A stretch of 9,548 nucleotides of DNA from Gemmatimonadota bacterium (lineage in GTDB: Bacteria > GCA-2686955): positions 1-9,548 of the forward strand of contig JALXCG010000896.1 in assembly GCA_026991065.1 (NCBI GenBank), in the 5' to 3' direction. The position numbers were made by a program, and so were the translations under genes. Positions 5,711 to 9,548 of this stretch are shown one piece after another. Position 1 is the stretch's first letter. Each line of letters starts with the position of its first letter. The notes beneath the pieces are model-generated. The model was not told the DNA's origin and did not search any database. It saw nothing but the letters and a program-made list of their open reading frames with translations.

Positions 5711-6706
5711 CTAACTAACCAGGTCCAGTTCCAGGCCCAGACTGGAGAATCCGGTCTGAATCTCCTCCCCGGCCTGTTTCCAGCGGGCAGGGGACACGCC
5801 ACTGATCGAGAGGCGTGGTGGTACCCCCGGAGCACGCAGCGCACGCGCGAGGATGCGTGAAGTAAACCGGGAGTCGGTCGAGTCGTCATCCCAGGCTTCA
5901 CCGCCCTCGATGTAGAGCAGGCGACTCCAGGGAACCAGGTCGAGCAGTAGGCGCAAGAGGGCTTCGCCGCCGCTCCCGGAGGGCAGGAGGCTGCGCGGCG
6001 ACAGGGCCAGTCCGCTGCTCGGGCTGGCGTTCTCGAGCATGAAACGGTGGCTGGCCACGGCGCTTTGCAGCACCTGATCGCGAGCGGGTTGGACGGCGAC
6101 CTGGATCTTGCGGCGCACTGCTTGTGCCAACCAGCGTTGGAGCGTACGGAGTGCGATGCCCCGCTCTCGTGGCGAATAGGAGGGGAACTCCTCGGGGGCC
6201 TCGATGGTGTTCGTGCAGCTGGTTGGTCGCCAGCCGGATGGCAGAATCAGAAGTGGGCGTTCCGCCGGAACCCGAATCGTTTCGATCCAGGCGAGAACCA
6301 GTCCCATGGATCTTTCCGCCGCGCTGCCTGTTCCCGCCAGCGGCTGCGGAGCCAGAGCGTTAACGGGACAAGTGATGGCGCTGATGCGAAGGGCGGCATT
6401 GCGCAGCTGGTCCAGTTCGGCGACGAACGCGGGAGAGTCGATCTCCCCACGTTGGACGTGTACGCAGTTGAAATCGGCGGATTCCAATTCCGATATTGCT
6501 CTCGCTGCTGCGCCGGGGTGATCGATCGAGACGAGCGGGGCGAGGATCGTGGATTGCTTGCGGGCGCGACCGCGGGGGGCGCGGTACCAACCGGGCATCC
6601 CCTCTTCTTGAGTTGATACGGGTTGCCGCAAGAGTCTTTGGAATTCCGCTTCCAATGCTGCGGGCGGTTGGTCGGTGGATGATCCGGATTGATCGTTGAT
6701 GGGCAT
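5711..6706 (-). CDS. Hypothetical protein, possible degenerate sugar-phosphate isomerase-like TIM barrel
   Basis: A 331-residue protein I cannot assign firmly. Residues 1-50 are polar and low-complexity. Residues 52-330 alternate short hydrophobic strands and amphipathic helices as in a TIM barrel: ILAPLVSID, a helix with AAARAISELESADF, NCVHVQRG, LRISAITCPVN, RPLLILPSGW, then ALRTLQRWLAQAVRRKIQVAVQP (recalling the repeat before the metal-binding strand of xylose-isomerase-like epimerases), SGLALSPRSLL, and RLLYIEGG. The usual Glu, Asp and His metal ligands of active epimerases are not evident at these positions, so a catalytic role is doubtful. No signal peptide or membrane helix is seen. 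The ATG at 6706 is the likeliest start, because upstream translation looks non-coding, but no good ribosome site precedes it. It is convergent with the propeller gene (22-base gap). Confidence 0.7.
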   Translation of the reverse strand: MPINDQSGSSTDQPPAALEAEFQRLLRQPVSTQEEGMPGWYRAPRGRARKQSTILAPLVSIDHPGAAARAISELESADFNCVHVQRGEIDSPAFVAELDQLRNAALRISAITCPVNALAPQPLAGTGSAAERSMGLVLAWIETIRVPAERPLLILPSGWRPTSCTNTIEAPEEFPSYSPRERGIALRTLQRWLAQAVRRKIQVAVQPARDQVLQSAVASHRFMLENASPSSGLALSPRSLLPSGSGGEALLRLLLDLVPWSRLLYIEGGEAWDDDSTDSRFTSRILARALRAPGVPPRLSISGVSPARWKQAGEEIQTGFSSLGLELDLVS

Positions 6707-6944
6707 CGGTGAGTTGTCGGTTGTACTGACCTGTGGCAAGGATTCTGAGTAGCCGTGATCGTGTTGAATGATGGCGGGTTGCGAGAAACCTTCGGGCCGG
6801 TGGAGGAAACCGTCCAAGGGTTGGGTTTGGGGACTGCGTACGACCCATGATAGACTATCGATCTTGCTCGCGATGCGAAACCCGGCTCCTCCCCTCAGGA
6901 TGGAGAATTCGATATTGCCGGGCGGTGAAACTACCGGAGAGAGT
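6707..6944. other. Divergent intergenic region
   Basis: These 238 bases separate the hypothetical TIM-barrel-like gene from the DUF255 gene if the GTG start at 6945 is right. They contain an 11-base palindrome GATAGACTATC (6849-6859) and a weak promoter-like pair, TTGGGG (6827-6832) and TAGACT (6851-6856), 18 bases apart on the plus strand. In-frame ATG codons at 6768, 6873 and 6900 fall in this region, so part of it could be coding. Confidence 0.5.
6936..6941 (+). promoter_or_regulatory. Ribosome binding site supporting the GTG start of the DUF255 gene
   Basis: GGAGAG lies just ahead of the GTG at 6945, with 5 bases between GGAG and the start. None of the in-frame ATG codons at 6768, 6873 or 6900 has a comparable site. 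The GTG start gives a protein whose conserved region begins within the first ten residues, as is usual for this family. Confidence 0.5.
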
Positions 6945-9074
6945 GTGAGAGAGAAGAAGCGCACCAATCGCCTGATGGGGGAGACCTCCCCCTATCTCGC
7001 CCAACTGGCGCACAGCGTCGTTGACTGGCATCCTTGGGGTGACGACGCCATCCACCGTGCTCGCCGGGAGGATAAACCGATCTTTCTCTCGATCGGGTTT
7101 TCGGCTTGTCATTGGTGTCAAGTGATGGAGCGGGAGAGTTTTCAAGATGACGCGATCGCCCGCATCCTGAATGCGCGTTATATCAGCGTCAAGGTCGATC
7201 GAGAAGAACGCCCCGACATCGATCAGCTTTACCAGGCCGCGCTCCAGATTTTGCGGCGCGGGAGCGGCGGTTGGCCCACCAACATATGGCTGACTCCTGA
7301 TCTGGAACCTTACTACGCGGGTACCTACTTCCCGCCCCGGGACCGGGGCCGCCTGCCGGGCTTTGCCAGAGTGCTGAACACGATGGCGGATCACTATGAA
7401 CACAACCGGAAGAATGTCCTGGAGAAGGCGCGCAAGACCACTCGCGAAATGCGCGCCTCTCTGACCATCCCGGTTGGGAACACGGAAGTCGGCCGCGAGG
7501 TGATCGACCACTACATGGATAAGGTAGTGCGGGGTCATGACCGCAAATATGGTGGGTTTGGAGGCGCGCCCAAGTTCCCGCCGGCGCAACATCTTTCGTT
7601 GGCGCTCCGGGTACATCGCCGCACTGGGAATCCGGCACTGCTCAAGGTTGTGCTGCATACGCTGGATGCCATGGCGGCCGGGGGCATATACGATCACCTG
7701 GGAGGAGGCTTTCACCGTTACTCAACGGATGTTCGCTGGCTGATTCCGCATTTCGAAAAGATGCTGTATGACAATGCGCTGCTGGGCCAGATCTACATCG
7801 ATGCGTATTTGATCACCGGGACGGAGCGTTATCGCGAGGTTGCGGCCGGCACTTTTGATTTCATTGTCAACGAGATGACATCTGCGGAGGGCGGGTTCCA
7901 CTCGACTGTTCACGCCGACACCCATGGGCAGGAGGGGGCCTACTATCTGTGGAGTCACGAGGAAGTAAGAAGGGCGCTGGGTGAACGCGATGCCGGGGTT
8001 TTTTGTGACTACTACGGATTGACTGAGGAAGGGAATTTCGGTTCCGGCAAGAATGTACTTCACGGAGCACGCAAGGCTGAATCGGTTGCGATGCGGGCAC
8101 GCTTGACCTGCTCCGAGCTGGAGGAACTGCTCGCCGCCGGCCGAACCAAGCTTTATGAGGTGCGCTCCAGGCGAGATCCCCCGCTGCAGGACACCAAGAT
8201 CATCACTTCCTGGAATGGTCTGATGATTGGGGCGTTGGCTCGCGGTGGCAGGGTCTTCGATGATGAGCGCTATGTGAATGCTGCCGCCAAGGCGGCCAGT
8301 TTTATCCATCGGGAGATGTACCACGACCACCGCTTGCGTCGGACCTATCGGGGCGGCCAGGCACGAGTCAACGGCTTCCTGGAGGATTACGCCTTCCTGG
8401 CCAATGGGCTGATCGATCTGTACGAGGCAACTTTCGAACCCTGGTGGCTGGCCTGGGCGTCGGAACTCGTGACCGCCATTCACGAGATCTTTCTCGACCC
8501 GGAAACCAACGGTCTCTTCTACACGAGCTTTGATCACGAGAAGCTTTTGGCGCGCTCTCGTGAACGGCAGGATTCCGCCCTTCCCGCCGGTGCTTCGAAG
8601 GCTGTTCTGGCCGGTTTGCGTTTGGCGAGACTATTGGATAACAACGAGTTGCGCGATCTTTCCCTGAGGGTGTTTCGGAGCTATGCCGCCCGGATTCGCG
8701 AAAAGCCCACCGCATTCGCGACGATGCTCTCCGCACTGGAGTTTCATCTGGCGGAACCGGTCGAGATCGCCGTGGTTGGTGATCTTTCGGATTCGAGCGG
8801 GGGGATCCTGTGGAAGATGATCAACGGGCGCTACATGCCCCATGCCGTGATCGCTGGTACGCCGCAGAGTTCGGGCGCGGCAGCGGCCGCGGATTCTGAT
8901 TGGCGCCGGGCGGCAGCGGAGAGCATTCGCATACCTCTGCTGGAGGGGAAGCAACCCGAGAATGGGCGGTTGACAGTCTATGTCTGCCGCGGTCGAACCT
9001 GCTCCGAGCCGATCGTGGATCCGAGCGAACTCCAGGCGATTCTGGATTCTGCGCCGACGATGCCTTCTTCCTGA
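6945..9074 (+). CDS. DUF255 / YyaL-type thioredoxin-domain protein (SPATA20 family)
   Basis: A 709-residue protein of the widespread YyaL/SPATA20 family, whose biochemical role is not settled. The N-terminal thioredoxin-like domain (about 8-165) has TNRLMGETSPYL, KPIFLSIGFSACHWC with Cys55 and Cys58, VKVDREERPDID, GSGGWPTNIWLTP and AGTYFPP. The rest is an alpha/alpha-barrel of the six-hairpin glycosidase type, with YGGFGGAPKF (202-211), GGIYDHLGGGF (246-256), PHFEKMLYDN (268-277), TSWNGLMIGALARGGRVF, GFLEDYAFLANGLIDLYEAT and a terminal VYVCRGRTCSEP with Cys681 and Cys686. Length and domain order are complete. Two conserved patches differ: CHWCQVM where CHWCHVM is usual, and AHSVVDW where AHNPVDW is usual. 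The barrel suggests sugar or polymer binding, but that is inference. No signal peptide is seen. An ATG at 6900 is the main alternative start. It may form a single-gene unit. Confidence 0.92.
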   Translation: MREKKRTNRLMGETSPYLAQLAHSVVDWHPWGDDAIHRARREDKPIFLSIGFSACHWCQVMERESFQDDAIARILNARYISVKVDREERPDIDQLYQAALQILRRGSGGWPTNIWLTPDLEPYYAGTYFPPRDRGRLPGFARVLNTMADHYEHNRKNVLEKARKTTREMRASLTIPVGNTEVGREVIDHYMDKVVRGHDRKYGGFGGAPKFPPAQHLSLALRVHRRTGNPALLKVVLHTLDAMAAGGIYDHLGGGFHRYSTDVRWLIPHFEKMLYDNALLGQIYIDAYLITGTERYREVAAGTFDFIVNEMTSAEGGFHSTVHADTHGQEGAYYLWSHEEVRRALGERDAGVFCDYYGLTEEGNFGSGKNVLHGARKAESVAMRARLTCSELEELLAAGRTKLYEVRSRRDPPLQDTKIITSWNGLMIGALARGGRVFDDERYVNAAAKAASFIHREMYHDHRLRRTYRGGQARVNGFLEDYAFLANGLIDLYEATFEPWWLAWASELVTAIHEIFLDPETNGLFYTSFDHEKLLARSRERQDSALPAGASKAVLAGLRLARLLDNNELRDLSLRVFRSYAARIREKPTAFATMLSALEFHLAEPVEIAVVGDLSDSSGGILWKMINGRYMPHAVIAGTPQSSGAAAAADSDWRRAAAESIRIPLLEGKQPENGRLTVYVCRGRTCSEPIVDPSELQAILDSAPTMPSS

Positions 9075-9080
9075 CCGCCT

Positions 9081-9114
9081 GAGTCCTGCGCTGCCGAGTG
9101 GGCGGCGCGGACTC
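9081..9114. terminator. Strong hairpin between convergent genes, probable bidirectional terminator
   Basis: The left arm GAGTCC-T-GCGC-TGCC pairs with the right arm GGCG-GCGC-GGACTC, giving 14 base pairs with one bulged T (9087) and one G-T wobble. The loop is GAGTG (9096-9100). It starts 6 bases after the DUF255 stop and ends 11 bases before the stop of the minus-strand gene. The following TCTCT is only a weak U-tract, so termination may need extra factors. Confidence 0.6.
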
Positions 9115-9125
9115 TCTCTGAGTTC

Positions 9126-9548
9126 TCAGAAACGGCCAAGCGTCCGCTTCGCCCTCATCTCCAGCCGAGCGAACTCATTCGCGGCGAGATCGCCATCGTT
9201 CGGAGAGCCGCTGCCCGGCACCTGCCAGATCAATGGATCCTGGTCGGCGGTTCCCCAATCGCCTATCGCTACGTAGATCTGCCCGCCGGATCCTCCGCCC
9301 AAGTCCTCGATCCGTACGTAGCCTTCAAGTATCGGCGCGCTGCCTGGCCCGACACCTGCATCGGCGCCGGGAGGCAGGTCGAACCAGCCCACAAAGTCGT
9401 TCATCCCCTCGTCCGCCAGGTAGCCATCCCAGGCCGCGACGCTCCCGGCTTTGGCCCACGGTGCCGGATCCAGGGCGCCGGGCGTCCGCGCGACGAAGAG
9501 GAACCGGTCGCGGTCGGGGGATGCCGCGGGTGTGGCGAGGTAGAGGTA
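9126..9548 (-). CDS. C-terminal fragment of a hypothetical, probably secreted protein (5' end outside window)
   Basis: The reading frame stays open from the stop at 9126 to the window edge, giving the last 140 residues of a longer protein. I do not recognise the family. The segment is rich in Gly, Asp, Pro and Trp with few Lys, as in extracellular proteins: ARTPGALDPAPWAKAGSV, then AAWDGYLADEGMNDFVGWFD, a Gly/Ala/Pro linker, GQIYVAIGDWGTADQDPL, and near the end PNDGDLAANEFARLEMR. The last piece recalls the calcium-binding half-repeats D-x-D-G-D-x-x-x-x-E-F of dockerins and EF-hands, though one acidic position is missing. Internal ATG at 9404 is not taken as the start, because similar composition continues upstream of it. 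It is convergent with the DUF255 gene, separated by a hairpin. Confidence 0.75.
   Translation of the reverse strand, partial: YLYLATPAASPDRDRFLFVARTPGALDPAPWAKAGSVAAWDGYLADEGMNDFVGWFDLPPGADAGVGPGSAPILEGYVRIEDLGGGSGGQIYVAIGDWGTADQDPLIWQVPGSGSPNDGDLAANEFARLEMRAKRTLGRF

Noticed and set aside
6768-6944. ATG starts at 6768, 6873 and 6900 for the DUF255 gene
   Set aside because: None has a ribosome site, and the added residues do not resemble the family. The ATG at 6900 stays possible.
6855-7715. Minus-strand open frame of 286 codons opposite the start of the DUF255 gene
   Set aside because: It covers the most conserved part of the DUF255 protein on the other strand and shows no family features of its own.
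7722-8537. Minus-strand open frame of 271 codons opposite the middle of the DUF255 gene
   Set aside because: Antisense to conserved barrel motifs; composition is that of a shadow frame.
1-9548. Search for CRISPR arrays, tRNA or rRNA genes, insertion sequences and attachment sites
   Set aside because: No spaced direct repeats, no cloverleaf or rRNA-like stretches, no transposase or integrase genes and no terminal inverted repeats were seen.

Overview
The window is GC-rich (roughly 60% or more by eye), densely coding chromosomal DNA. It most likely comes from a Gram-negative bacterium: one protein has a lipoprotein signal peptide, a second has a Sec signal peptide, and the gene families seen (exodeoxyribonuclease VII, DUF2760, DUF255/YyaL, sulfatase-like lipoproteins ending in LGYL) are common in deltaproteobacteria-like, Acidobacteriota and related GC-rich lineages. 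The phylum cannot be settled from this stretch. I see no rRNA, tRNA, CRISPR array, insertion sequence or phage gene, so this looks like ordinary chromosome with some unusual accessory proteins.

Layout: (1) 1-2517, plus strand: a tight operon with the 3' part of xseA, complete xseB, and a sulfatase-like lipoprotein. xseB overlaps xseA by 8 bases, and the lipoprotein gene overlaps xseB by 4 bases. (2) 2547-3269, minus strand: a two-helix membrane protein with a C-terminal DUF2760 domain, convergent with the operon. (3) 3270-3534: a divergent intergenic region with a perfect 13-base palindrome and a weak promoter-like pair. (4) 3535-5688, plus: a secreted protein joining an alkaline-phosphatase-superfamily phosphodiesterase-like domain to a sialidase-like beta-propeller with Asp boxes. 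(5) 5711-6706, minus: a poorly conserved protein, possibly a TIM-barrel relative of sugar-phosphate isomerases. (6) 6707-6944: a second divergent intergenic region. (7) 6945-9074, plus: a full-length DUF255/YyaL protein (thioredoxin-like domain plus alpha/alpha barrel). (8) 9081-9114: a strong hairpin between convergent genes. (9) 9126-9548, minus: the C-terminal end of a probably secreted protein whose start lies outside the window.

How the genes relate: only the first three are clearly co-transcribed and translationally coupled. XseA and XseB form the single-strand-specific nuclease ExoVII; the lipoprotein downstream has no obvious link to DNA repair. The two alkaline-phosphatase-superfamily proteins (1150-2517 and 3535-5688) both carry threonine where the nucleophile sits, and both are exported. 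I see no single multi-gene system. The points most worth following are the SSB-tail-like C-terminus of XseB, the threonine-type sulfatase-like lipoprotein, and the phosphodiesterase/beta-propeller fusion.
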